From Bacillota bacterium (GTDB taxonomy: Bacteria > Bacillota > Clostridia > Acetivibrionales > Acetivibrionaceae): DNA of 64,000 bases. The stretch spans positions 1 to 64,000 of the forward strand of contig JAEWSG010000142.1 in the NCBI GenBank assembly GCA_023398495.1, written 5' to 3'. This document shows, piece by piece, positions 1 to 8,242 of the stretch (position 1 is the first letter of the stretch; every line of letters begins with the position of its first letter). The position numbers and the translations under genes are program-made. The notes beneath the pieces are model-generated. The model did no database searches. It was not told where the DNA came from and was given only the letters and a program-made list of their open reading frames with translations.

Positions 1-122
1 TCAATAAGTAAGCAGATAAAAAAGTGCTGTAATCTACGACACAGAAAAATCAAATGTGTGTTTGAAAAACAGAAATTAATTTGCAGTAATTGCTTGAATT
101 TATAAGAAATTAAAATGACGTA

Positions 123-845
123 CTACACTCTTGCCTTTACCGAAAATCCATACGTTGTGTTTTCTTCCAGATCATTTATTACAATCGCATTTTCAGTTAC
201 TGTCTCATAATATTTATCATTCACAAATATATCATAGCCTATAACTCCAACATTATCTGTTGATGCTTTCCATGACAAAATCACAAGCGATTCTGTCTTT
301 GTTACGTAATGAAAATCTTGAGGCACTGTCGGTTTTTCTGTATCCAAATCACCTGTATGAGTCGGTGTCGACAACGAAGTTGTGACTGTCGGTGTTGGTG
401 TCAAAGTCGGAGAAGGTGTTGGTGTTGGTGTTGGTGTAATAATTGCTGTAGGTGTCACAATTTTTTCTGCAGGAAGCTCTTTAATTACCGCTAACAACAA
501 CATCCTCATATATGCAAAATCTATACTGTTAAATACTCCATTTCCATCAGCATCAGATGCCCATTTTGCGTTTATGATTGGGAAACCATCTTTCATTCCA
601 AGAAGCACCATTCTCATCAATGCAAAATCTATGCTATTCCTATTTCCGTCTCCATTGACATCTCCAATTATCTTTGATTCTATTTTTGGCTCAACATCTG
701 TCTGTGTTGTTGGTTCAACACTTTCATCTACATTTCGTGAAACTATTTCCGATGCATATGATGGCGTACTGAGTACACTAGTAGAAAATAGCTGAATAAA
801 TAACACAAAAAAAATAACAAATGATATTATTTTCTTTTTATACAT
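123..845 (-). CDS. Secreted dockerin protein with C-terminal fibronectin III domain
   Basis: The 240-aa product starts with a signal peptide (about residues 1-31). A type I dockerin follows at about 58-130, with two Ca-binding segments, GDVNGDGNRNSIDFALMRM and DADGNGVFNSIDFAYMRM. Next come a Thr/Pro linker (about 133-165) and one fibronectin type III domain (about 168-240). Dockerins bind cohesins on scaffoldins, so this protein is probably cellulosome-attached, although no catalytic module is present. The FnIII domain ends at KARV, a few residues earlier than usual, and the dockerin is N-terminal rather than C-terminal. The start is backed by a GGGGGTAAAGGA ribosome site. Family assignment is firm; the ligand of the FnIII domain is unknown. 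Confidence 0.85.
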   Translation of the reverse strand: MYKKKIISFVIFFVLFIQLFSTSVLSTPSYASEIVSRNVDESVEPTTQTDVEPKIESKIIGDVNGDGNRNSIDFALMRMVLLGMKDGFPIINAKWASDADGNGVFNSIDFAYMRMLLLAVIKELPAEKIVTPTAIITPTPTPTPSPTLTPTPTVTTSLSTPTHTGDLDTEKPTVPQDFHYVTKTESLVILSWKASTDNVGVIGYDIFVNDKYYETVTENAIVINDLEENTTYGFSVKARV

Positions 846-936
846 TCCTTTACCCCCAAATAATTTTAATTATTTTAATCATAGGTATTATATCTTACAA
901 TTACTATTTCTGTAAACGAAAAAAAACAACAAAACA

Positions 937-975
937 CCGAAAGAATTCCGAAATTGCACCGAAACAGAACCGAAA
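937..975. promoter_or_regulatory. Four CCGAAA direct repeats at 11-bp spacing, candidate operator
   Basis: CCGAAA (TTTCGG on the minus strand) occurs at 937, 948, 959 and 970, exactly 11 bp apart, so all copies face the same side of the helix. The array lies about 92-130 bp upstream of the dockerin gene start. Response regulators of the PhoB/OmpR type often bind direct repeats with 10-11-bp period; assigning such a regulator here is inference. The rest of the 846-1201 gap holds only a doubtful small ORF and a terminator. Confidence 0.4.
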
Positions 976-1070
976 TTTAGATGTGTTTTTAACAATAAAC
1001 TTAAAATAAAAAGCCACGATATGGTTTTCTACTGTGTTCAGGAAAACAAAATGTAGAGGAGGTCAGAGCC

Positions 1071-1139
1071 TTGCAACTAAAACGTTTTACAAGTAGCACA
1101 TTTCTTAAAACTAACAAATCAATTTACCTACTTACTTAA
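1071..1139 (+). CDS. Possible 22-aa peptide ORF (TTG start)
   Basis: A strong ribosome-site sequence, AGAGGAGGT, lies 7 bases before a TTG codon that opens a 22-codon frame rich in Thr, Ser and Lys. A strong hairpin follows 11 bases after the stop. The spacing looks like a gene, but nothing resembles a known peptide and the ORF is short enough to arise by chance. Confidence 0.18.
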   Translation: MQLKRFTSSTFLKTNKSIYLLT

Positions 1140-1150
1140 ATAATAAAAGA

Positions 1151-1181
1151 GCTGTTGCACTATTTCTCTAAATGCAACAGC
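1151..1181 (-). terminator. Bidirectional hairpin terminator
   Basis: A perfect 9-bp stem (GCTGTTGCA/TGCAACAGC) with a 13-base loop is flanked by T-rich sequence on both strands. It ends the minus-strand transcript of the VWA-like gene and could also end any plus-strand transcript from 1071. Confidence 0.75.
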
Positions 1182-1201
1182 CCTTTTATTTCTTGTTTAA
1201 T

Positions 1202-3448
1202 CTAATTAAGATCCACCTTCATAATTACTTCAACTTGTAATTTTTCAATATATCCTGACTTCTTTGTTTCAGATATTTTGGTCGTCTCAGTTCCATCTAC
1301 ATTCGATACTTCAAACTTTATTTTTCCACCGTCAAACAATTTGCCACCAAATGCAGAAAACTTAACTCTTGATGGAATAAATTCTTCATCTTTTATTTTA
1401 ACCAAAAACTTATCAGCTACTTCTTTGACTTCTATAGCATCACTGTCATACAACTTTTTTATACCGTTTCTATCATCAGTAGTATCATCTGAAGTACCTT
1501 TATTATCAGTATACTTATTAAATAATGGAGTTGGAGTAGGTTCAGCAGGTACACTACTTGTGGAAGTAGGCACAGGAGTAGGTTCAACATACTTAACACC
1601 TACCGGGAAGAGATCTTCAAATTCTGCTGTAAACTTTACTTCACTTGCAGACAAATAATTTACTTCCTTCAAAATCTCGGTACTTATACTAGACATAGTA
1701 GTTGCAAGAGCTTCATCAAAATCTTCCTCATTATCAGATTTTGGGTCGTAATAACTAGTTCCACTTGCTATTTCCTTAATTTTATCTAATTCCTTTCCAA
1801 ATCTAAAATCAACAAAATGTGTTTTTATTTTAGCTGTAGTGTCAGAATTGATATTTTTTAAGATTTCCTTAGCATAATCAGCTCCCTTTGATATATCTGA
1901 ACCTGAAGGAACTTTTATAGCATCACCCGAAGCAGTCATATAAGGTTCTGTCTCTCCAGCACCAGATATGGTCCACTTATCAGGATTAGCACAAGATAAA
2001 ACAATTATATACTTATCGGAATTCTTAACACCCTTATCTTTCAATAAATGATACGCCCTTCTGAGTCCGTCACCTAAGTTATTGTCATTTTTATCACTTG
2101 CTACAATTTTTCCAATAGCTTTATTTATACTATCTTTGTCTTTCTCCACATCAAACAATTCAAATACATTATCATTGGCATCATTTTGATAAGTAAGTAT
2201 TCCAACTCTATCACCTTTTCCTTTTAAAGAACTAACAAAACTACCTATTGCATCTCTTGCAGTAATCAAGTGAGTATTCTTCACTTCAAATTCAGTCAAA
2301 TCATCATGAGCACTTGTATTCGTATAAGTTATGTTCAACCCATTAATTTTAGTAATAACTTCTTTTGCAACAACACTACCTTTTATATTCATTTCCTTCG
2401 TTTGTAAATTCACAGTGCCATTCGGGGCATATAAAAGTCCAGTAAACTCAGAACCACCAACTGCAAATTCAATATCTCCACCTATAGAATAAAGGCCAAC
2501 GCCGGCAATCGTTTTTTTGTCTTTATCAATTCCTGTATCATCACCTTTTGCAGTAACCTCACCTGTATTAAAAGTAATATCACCCGTTGCAACAATAAAA
2601 CCCTCTCCTACAACACCCGAACCACAATTTATAAGTACATTACCATCAAAGAAAAGAGGATTGTCTTTTGAAAGCTTTAATTTTTCACTACCACTAAGTG
2701 TCCATTTATCAAATTTTTCTTCATATTGACAAGTAAGCCCAGTATAATATTCATTCAACGGTAAAGTAGCTCCATATATTAACCTTTCATCTATAATATT
2801 CCAATTTACAAACCCTTTAGTACCCATAGGGTCTTTTAATGTTCTTTCACAAAAAGGCCGACCAGTAGGACCATCTATCTCAAATGAGAAATAGGTACCT
2901 ATAGTCCTAGCTTTGTCATCAAAAAAGATAGTATAATCCTCCATTGCAACAGATTCAACACCTTCTTTGATTTTATCTTTGTCATACTTGGCGGATCCAG
3001 TTTCAATCTCCACTTTCTTAACTGCTTCACATTCACCATCCAATTCAAAATTTGAAGAACTCACAGATACACTACTTTCAGAATGTATATCGCCTTTAAT
3101 AGTCAACCCCGCACCTTTTAAATCCATATCTATCTTTGGATCTCCAGAAAACAATGCATAGTCAAAAGGTGATTTGTGTTTAACAATTTCTGACACTTCA
3201 GATGATGAATCCAAAAGTACAACTACCTCTTTAGCATTCACTGGACGTTCAAACTCAACGGGCACATTTTGAACGTATTTAATATTACTTTCTTTGCCAT
3301 ATTCAATCTGCATTTTACTATCAACAGTCACTACTTTGTCAAAAGATCGTGTAGCTATTTGCACCTCATCTGTCGATGCAGGTACTGATGTAACAAATAC
3401 ACTTGCTATTAACATTGCTGACAACACCATAGAAACCTTTCTTTTCAT
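1202..3448 (-). CDS. Secreted VWA-like protein interrupted by a beta-rich domain
   Basis: The 748-aa product has a signal peptide (MKRKVSMVLSAMLIASVFV). A VWA-like first strand with a partial MIDAS (LLDSSSEVSE, about residue 80) is followed by roughly 300 residues of Gly/Val-rich beta sequence. The VWA pattern then resumes at about 395-500 with a helix, GDRVGILTYQ, NLGDGLRRAYHLLKDKG and YIIVLSC. The MIDAS is incomplete: DxSxE replaces DxSxS, and no TDG follows. A Thr/Ser/Pro linker (about 640-660) and a C-terminal domain follow. The in-frame ATG at 3463 is possible, but GGGAGGGG sits 5 bases before the ATG at 3448. It lies directly downstream of the stalk-domain gene and is probably co-transcribed with it. 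It is likely a surface adhesion protein; ligand unknown. Confidence 0.7.
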   Translation of the reverse strand: MKRKVSMVLSAMLIASVFVTSVPASTDEVQIATRSFDKVVTVDSKMQIEYGKESNIKYVQNVPVEFERPVNAKEVVVLLDSSSEVSEIVKHKSPFDYALFSGDPKIDMDLKGAGLTIKGDIHSESSVSVSSSNFELDGECEAVKKVEIETGSAKYDKDKIKEGVESVAMEDYTIFFDDKARTIGTYFSFEIDGPTGRPFCERTLKDPMGTKGFVNWNIIDERLIYGATLPLNEYYTGLTCQYEEKFDKWTLSGSEKLKLSKDNPLFFDGNVLINCGSGVVGEGFIVATGDITFNTGEVTAKGDDTGIDKDKKTIAGVGLYSIGGDIEFAVGGSEFTGLLYAPNGTVNLQTKEMNIKGSVVAKEVITKINGLNITYTNTSAHDDLTEFEVKNTHLITARDAIGSFVSSLKGKGDRVGILTYQNDANDNVFELFDVEKDKDSINKAIGKIVASDKNDNNLGDGLRRAYHLLKDKGVKNSDKYIIVLSCANPDKWTISGAGETEPYMTASGDAIKVPSGSDISKGADYAKEILKNINSDTTAKIKTHFVDFRFGKELDKIKEIASGTSYYDPKSDNEEDFDEALATTMSSISTEILKEVNYLSASEVKFTAEFEDLFPVGVKYVEPTPVPTSTSSVPAEPTPTPLFNKYTDNKGTSDDTTDDRNGIKKLYDSDAIEVKEVADKFLVKIKDEEFIPSRVKFSAFGGKLFDGGKIKFEVSNVDGTETTKISETKKSGYIEKLQVEVIMKVDLN

Positions 3449-3463
3449 TATATCCCCTCCCAT

Positions 3464-4297
3464 TTAGTTTAATAAATCTATTTTCCCGATTTTTATCATC
3501 TCTCTCTCATCTGTTACTGCATACACCTCTATATAAGATGCAGTATAATACTTTGAATCTGCTTTTGAGCGAGCCTCAAAACTTATTAATTCACCAGTTT
3601 CATTTCCAACTAACTTAATTGGTGCAGGATAAGTATTTCCATCCGTGTTAATTGAATAAATCACTAAACGTCTTCCATTGTAAGCTATTTTACCTTGTAT
3701 TACTAGTTCTTTATTTGTTTTTTCTAATTTGACTTCGTTAATTACTATTTTACTATCTAAATAATTAATTGCTTCACCGATGCCATAATCTCCTGTATCA
3801 CCTGAACTTGCAACCGGATCATCAACTGGTTCAACAACTACAGTCTTTGTCGCAATGGATACAGTCCTTGTTGTACCATCCCAGCCAACTGTTGCCCCAA
3901 GGTTTTCCGATACAAACCTTAATGGTACAAAAGTTCTGTCCTTTGTAATCTCAGCAGGAACATCAATAACCACCTTATCGCCGTTAACCAGAGTATCAAC
4001 TGAACCTATTTTTAAGTACACTTCTGTACTTGCACTCTTTGCAGTTACAGACCTATCAGTTGGATTCCAGATTACTTCTGCTCCTAATGCTTCAAGTATA
4101 CCCCTAAATGGTACCAGTGTCCTTCCACCTTTTATGTATGGTTCGACGTCAAATGAAAGTCTTTCTCCGTCCAGTAGAATAGTGATTTGATCATTGCTCT
4201 GTTGTGCAGCATAGTTTGTCTGCATGCTAGAAGGTAATAAAACGGTAGATAACAAACATAACACAAGCACCAATAAAAAAGATTTTTTTCTATTCAT
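3464..4297 (-). CDS. Copper amine oxidase N-terminal (stalk) domain protein
   Basis: The 277-aa product has a signal peptide (about 1-30). Two tandem copper-amine-oxidase-N repeats span about 38-150, recognisable by GGRTLVPFRGILEALGAEV and KDRTFVPLRFVSENLGATV. These repeats are non-enzymatic, extracellular, surface-associated modules common in cellulolytic clostridia. The C-terminal 110 residues form an unassigned beta-rich domain. The stop TAA is immediately followed by the ATG-GGAGGGG leader of the VWA-like gene, so the two genes are almost certainly one operon. Confidence 0.8.
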   Translation of the reverse strand: MNRKKSFLLVLVLCLLSTVLLPSSMQTNYAAQQSNDQITILLDGERLSFDVEPYIKGGRTLVPFRGILEALGAEVIWNPTDRSVTAKSASTEVYLKIGSVDTLVNGDKVVIDVPAEITKDRTFVPLRFVSENLGATVGWDGTTRTVSIATKTVVVEPVDDPVASSGDTGDYGIGEAINYLDSKIVINEVKLEKTNKELVIQGKIAYNGRRLVIYSINTDGNTYPAPIKLVGNETGELISFEARSKADSKYYTASYIEVYAVTDEREMIKIGKIDLLN

Positions 4298-4410
4298 ACA
4301 TTCTCCCCCTTCTCCTAATTAAATTCTATCATAATGGCAAATGTTATGCAATAAATCAGCTTGCATTAATTAAATTTTTATAATAATAATATTCCTTAAA
4401 CAAAAATTAA

Positions 4411-4434
4411 GAACCCTACTCATGAGTAAGGTTC
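4411..4434 (-). terminator. Terminator after spoVS
   Basis: The hairpin GAACC-C-TACTCA/TGAGTA-A-GGTTC has one internal mismatch. On the minus strand a T-rich tail (CTTAATTTTTG) follows. It lies 18 bp past the spoVS stop. Confidence 0.7.
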
Positions 4435-4451
4435 CTAAAATATTCCGATTT

Positions 4452-4718
4452 TTATCTTTTTCTGGTTTCAATTATCAGCTTTATTGCTGTCTTTTCCTGC
4501 CCATCTACCACAACCTCAGTAAAAGCAGGAATACATACCAGTTCAATACCTGACGGGGCAACAAAACCTCGTGCAATTGCTACTGCCTTTATTGCCTGAT
4601 TTAATGCTCCAGCACCTATTGCCTGAATCTCAACTGAACCTTTCTCTTTTATAAAGACTGCTAGTGCACCTGCAATGGAGTTTGGGCTCGATTTTGCTGA
4701 AACCTTTAATACATCCAT
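4452..4718 (-). CDS. spoVS: Stage V sporulation protein S
   Basis: The 88-aa product matches the small SpoVS/Alba-like family over its full length (MDVLKVSAKSSPNSIAGALA, then an AIGAGALNQAIKAVAIARG core). SpoVS is a regulator needed for progression of spore coat and core development in Bacillus; its mechanism is not fully known. A GGGGG ribosome site lies upstream. The order rny-ymdB-spoVS is conserved in Firmicutes and supports the assignment. Confidence 0.95.
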   Translation of the reverse strand: MDVLKVSAKSSPNSIAGALAVFIKEKGSVEIQAIGAGALNQAIKAVAIARGFVAPSGIELVCIPAFTEVVVDGQEKTAIKLIIETRKR

Positions 4719-4815
4719 AGATTTTATTACCCCCTTTTCCTTTATATTAATATATTCTACATGGGGACGTTAAATCCTTTTTTATGCATTATAGAGTTAA
4801 GGGATAATGAAAAAC

Positions 4816-5601
4816 TTATGCATGCTCCATAATTGTGCTTATTCGTTCAATCTTCAAAGTCCTGCCTGTCTTTTCATCAACTTCAAGATATACAGCATTA
4901 AATTGTACAGAACCCTGTGCAATTTCAAATCTAGTGGGCATATGTGTCAGAAATTTATTAATAACTATGTCTCTGTTAACACCTATAACTCCTTCATGAG
5001 GTCCAGTCATTCCAACATCCGAAATAAATGCAGTGCCACAAGGTAAAATTCTTTCGTCGGCAGTCTGCACATGAGTGTGAGTTCCTAAAACACAACTTAC
5101 CTTTCCATCAATATGCCATGCCAAAGCACATTTCTCACTTGTTGCCTCAGCATGCATATCCACCACAATAACTTTAACCTGTGTTTTGAGAAAAGCTATT
5201 TCCCTTTCTGCTGCTTTAAACGGACAATCTATGCTGTCCATATATATCCGACCCATAAGGTTTAACACACCGATTTTACCTTTATCGTTTGAGATGACAA
5301 TTGAACCTTTTCCAGGCAACTCTTCAGGATAGTTTGCAGGTCTTACTATGCATTTATCGGAGTCTATGAAATTGGTTATCTCCCTTTTTGACCATGTATG
5401 ATTTCCAAGTGTAATTGCATCAACTCCGGATCGATAAAGCTCCTGTGCTACTACATACGTAATACCGCTTCCACCCGCAGAGTTTTCACCGTTGGCTATA
5501 CAAAAATCAATCTGCTTTTCCTTCTTCAATTTATGTATCATTTCTTTTGCTGCTTTTCTTCCCGGATTGCCAACAATATCACCAATAAACAATATATTCA
5601 A
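4816..5601 (-). CDS. ymdB: YmdB-family metallophosphoesterase
   Basis: The 261-aa product carries the calcineurin-like metal ligands of the TIGR00282/YmdB family: FIGDIVGNPGR (1st Asp), ANGENSAGG, LGNHTW, DMHAEATSEK and GTHTHVQTAD. YmdB is a cytoplasmic cyclic-nucleotide phosphodiesterase that influences biofilm and motility decisions and genetically interacts with RNase Y in Bacillus. It lies between rny and spoVS on the same strand, with about 217 bp separating it from the rny stop. That gap contains a terminator, so it may have its own promoter. Confidence 0.92.
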   Translation of the reverse strand: MNILFIGDIVGNPGRKAAKEMIHKLKKEKQIDFCIANGENSAGGSGITYVVAQELYRSGVDAITLGNHTWSKREITNFIDSDKCIVRPANYPEELPGKGSIVISNDKGKIGVLNLMGRIYMDSIDCPFKAAEREIAFLKTQVKVIVVDMHAEATSEKCALAWHIDGKVSCVLGTHTHVQTADERILPCGTAFISDVGMTGPHEGVIGVNRDIVINKFLTHMPTRFEIAQGSVQFNAVYLEVDEKTGRTLKIERISTIMEHA

Positions 5602-5772
5602 AACTGTATATCCTCCATTTCTATGTTGAACGAAATAAAAATTTCACATCGCACTTCAATTCCCTTAATACTATATCACGAAAATCAAATTTTCCTATGT
5701 ATAATCATTTTCGCAACTTAAATATTTGTAAAAGTATTTATGAAAGCCTTGAAAATAACCCCATATAAGCAT

Positions 5773-5796
5773 AAAAAGCGTGAATCCACGCTTTTT
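5773..5796 (-). terminator. Terminator after rny
   Basis: A perfect 10-bp stem (AAAAAGCGTG/CACGCTTTTT) with a 4-base loop and flanking A/T tracts lies 22 bp beyond the RNase Y stop. It could work on both strands. Confidence 0.8.
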
Positions 5797-5818
5797 ACAC
5801 CAATTATATCAAATATAA

Positions 5819-7429
5819 TTATTTTGCATACTCAATAAATCTTGTTTCACGAATTACATTTACTTTAATTTGTCCTGGATAATCCAGTTCATTTTCAATC
5901 TTTTTAACTATATCCCTTGCAACTAAAGCTATTTCCGCATCAGGTACTTCTTCTGCTTTAACCATAATACGTACTTCCCTACCTGCCTGAATTGCAAAGC
6001 ACTTTTCAACTCCCTGGAATGAGTTTGCAATCTCTTCTAACTTTTCCAACCTCTTGATGTAAGATTCCAGAGATTCTCTTCTTGCTCCAGGTCTTGCAGC
6101 TGATATAGAATCGGCTGCCTGAATTAATACAGCTACTATGCTTGTAGCTTCTATGTCTCCATGGTGTGAAGCAATCGCACTGATAACTTCGTTACTTTCC
6201 TTGTACTTCTTGGCAAGATCTGCTCCAATTGTCACGTGTGAACCTTCAACTTCATGATCCACTGCCTTACCGATATCATGCAACAAACCAGCTCTCTTTG
6301 CCAAAGTAACATCAACTCCCAGTTCCGCAGCCATCATTCCGGCCAAATGCGCAACTTCTATGGAGTGATTGAGGACGTTCTGCCCGTAACTGGTCCTGTA
6401 CCTTAATTTACCCAGTAACCTTACTATTTCAGGATGCAAACCATGCACTCCTGTTTCAAAAGTGGCGTTATCGCCTTCTTGACGAATGGTGTTTTCAACT
6501 TCTTTTTTAGCCTTTTCCACCATTTCCTCAATTCTTGCCGGATGTATTCTTCCGTCAAGTATCAGTTTCTCAAGTGTTAGTCTGGCAACTTCTCTTCTTA
6601 TCGGATCAAAACCTGATAATATTACGGCTTCAGGGGTATCGTCGATAATCAAGTCAATTCCTGTTAACGTCTCAAGAGTTCTGATATTTCTTCCTTCACG
6701 TCCGATAATTCTACCCTTCATTTCATCATTAGGAAGTGGAACTACCGAAACTGTTACTTCTGATACATGGTCAGCTGCACATTTTTGTATTGCAAGTGCA
6801 ACGATATTCTTAGCCTTTGTATCAGCTTCTTCCTTAGCCTTCTGCTCAATTTCCTTAATGAGCATTGCCATTTCATGTTTTACTTCACTCTCAACATTTC
6901 TGAGCAAAACTTCCTTGGCATCTTCAACTGACAAACCGGATATTCTTTGAAGTTCTTCAGTCTGTTGCTTTTGAAGCTCAACCGTCTTATCCTGTAGTTC
7001 TTGAATTTCCCTGGTCTTCTTATTGAGCACTTCATCTTTCTGTTCTAATGCTTCAATCTTCTTGTCCAAAGTTTCTTCCTTCTGTACCAATCTTCTTTCC
7101 TGTCTTTGAATCTCATTTCTCCGGTCTTTAATCTCCCTGTCAAGCTCAACCCTGCTCTTGTGAATTTCCTCTTTAGCCTCTAGCAGCACTTCTCTTTTCT
7201 TGCCCTCAGCATTCTTTTGTGCCTCACTAATTATCTTCTTCGCTTCCTGCTCTGCACTGCCAATTTCGGCCTCGGCTTTCCTTTTTCTTTCTTCAAACCC
7301 TTTTTGGAAACCCTTTCGGGAACTTATTCCTGACGCAACAACTATTCCAATTGCTGCGATTACTAATCCAATTACCAAGCCAATGATTAACTCTGTAATG
7401 GCACACACCTCCTCGTATTCAGTTTTCAA
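5819..7429 (-). CDS. rny: Ribonuclease Y
   Basis: RNase Y is the membrane-bound endoribonuclease that initiates mRNA decay. The product shows an N-terminal membrane helix (ELIIGLVIGLVIAAIGIVV), a long charged coiled coil (about 35-210), a KH domain (GRIIGREGRNIRTLE, about 240) and an HD domain with VLNHSIEVAHLAG and LLHDIGKAVDHE (about 345-400). The total length is normal for the family. The coordinate given is the outermost TTG, which has no ribosome site. A strong GAGGAGG at 7408-7414 instead points to translation beginning about 9 bases on, at an ATT codon (7399), directly before the membrane helix; the GTG at 7408 sits too close to the site. Confidence 0.93.
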   Translation of the reverse strand: MKTEYEEVCAITELIIGLVIGLVIAAIGIVVASGISSRKGFQKGFEERKRKAEAEIGSAEQEAKKIISEAQKNAEGKKREVLLEAKEEIHKSRVELDREIKDRRNEIQRQERRLVQKEETLDKKIEALEQKDEVLNKKTREIQELQDKTVELQKQQTEELQRISGLSVEDAKEVLLRNVESEVKHEMAMLIKEIEQKAKEEADTKAKNIVALAIQKCAADHVSEVTVSVVPLPNDEMKGRIIGREGRNIRTLETLTGIDLIIDDTPEAVILSGFDPIRREVARLTLEKLILDGRIHPARIEEMVEKAKKEVENTIRQEGDNATFETGVHGLHPEIVRLLGKLRYRTSYGQNVLNHSIEVAHLAGMMAAELGVDVTLAKRAGLLHDIGKAVDHEVEGSHVTIGADLAKKYKESNEVISAIASHHGDIEATSIVAVLIQAADSISAARPGARRESLESYIKRLEKLEEIANSFQGVEKCFAIQAGREVRIMVKAEEVPDAEIALVARDIVKKIENELDYPGQIKVNVIRETRFIEYAK

Positions 7430-7569
7430 TGGTCAAATTGCAAATAATTTATATTGTAGGCACTTTTAATTCTTCTTAATTTTAAACTTTTTTATATTTT
7501 ATGTCAAGATTGAATCTTAACACACCTTAACAAAGTTTTAACTATTTAATATTTAACTATTTAACAAAA

Positions 7570-8238
7570 CTATTGACTGACAATGCTGACACCGTCGTTC
7601 ATTTCAATTCTGTACCACCTGTCAGCCATCTCACTTAAGTGCCTGTTGTGCGTCACCATTATTACTTGCCTTTTAAACATGTGCGTAACCTGCTTCAAAA
7701 ATTCTGCGACCTGATTTATATAGTCCTCGCTTACATGTTTAGCCGGCTCATCAAGAATAATGGGACCTTTGTTGTCAAGATTGCTACACTCAAGCATAGC
7801 AATTCTTATGGCAAGGGATATTATATCAATAACCCCTCCTCCTCTTGCATCCTGAGGTTTTGTCTTTATTTCTGTTCCTCCGTATTTGCTTATCACGTAG
7901 AACTCAGCTTCCGGTCTCCCTCTTACCTCACCGATCTCAATCTTAAATTCAAGGCTAGAATCAAATATGTACTGGAGACAATTTGTAACCAATGCTTCTA
8001 TCTGAGCTCTTGACTGTTCTCTGGCAAATTCCGAAACCTTCTGAAGCAAAACCTTGACCTTCTCTAAAATATCAATGTTGTCAACCGCTTTCTGAAGCAA
8101 TTTCTCCAAACTTGACTTTTGTTCGGTAAGCTGCTCTTTTTTTCCTTTTTGGTTGTAAAAATGTATTCTTGCATCTTCGTATCTTTTTTTTACTTTTTGA
8201 AGTCTGTCATGATACATCTGAATACTATTTTCTTCCAC
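7570..8238 (-). CDS. Half-Rad50-like ATPase lacking Walker A
   Basis: The product of about 222 aa looks like only the C-terminal half of an SMC/Rad50 ATPase. It has a coiled coil (about 10-95), a signature-like segment (DARGGGVIDIISLAIRIAML), Walker B with catalytic Glu (GPIILDEPAKHVS) and an H-loop (VMVTHNRHLSEM-like). No P-loop is present, so it would need a partner subunit to bind ATP productively, or act by another mechanism. An upstream TTG at 8268 overlaps folD, but AAGGGA precedes a GTG at 8238, 4 bp past the folD stop, so I chose that start. The gene is translationally close to folD. Partner and function are unknown. Confidence 0.75.
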   Translation of the reverse strand: MEENSIQMYHDRLQKVKKRYEDARIHFYNQKGKKEQLTEQKSSLEKLLQKAVDNIDILEKVKVLLQKVSEFAREQSRAQIEALVTNCLQYIFDSSLEFKIEIGEVRGRPEAEFYVISKYGGTEIKTKPQDARGGGVIDIISLAIRIAMLECSNLDNKGPIILDEPAKHVSEDYINQVAEFLKQVTHMFKRQVIMVTHNRHLSEMADRWYRIEMNDGVSIVSQ

Positions 8239-8242
8239 TACA

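Noticed and set aside
309..795. Plus-strand Cys- or Gly/Val-rich ORFs opposite the dockerin gene
   Set aside because: They come from the reverse complement of the Thr/Pro linker repeats and have no ribosome site.
7570..8238. Missing half of the SMC protein at 44830-49209
   Set aside because: That SMC already has both ATPase halves, lies about 37 kb away in a mobile island, and the half-ATPase is in a conserved core context.
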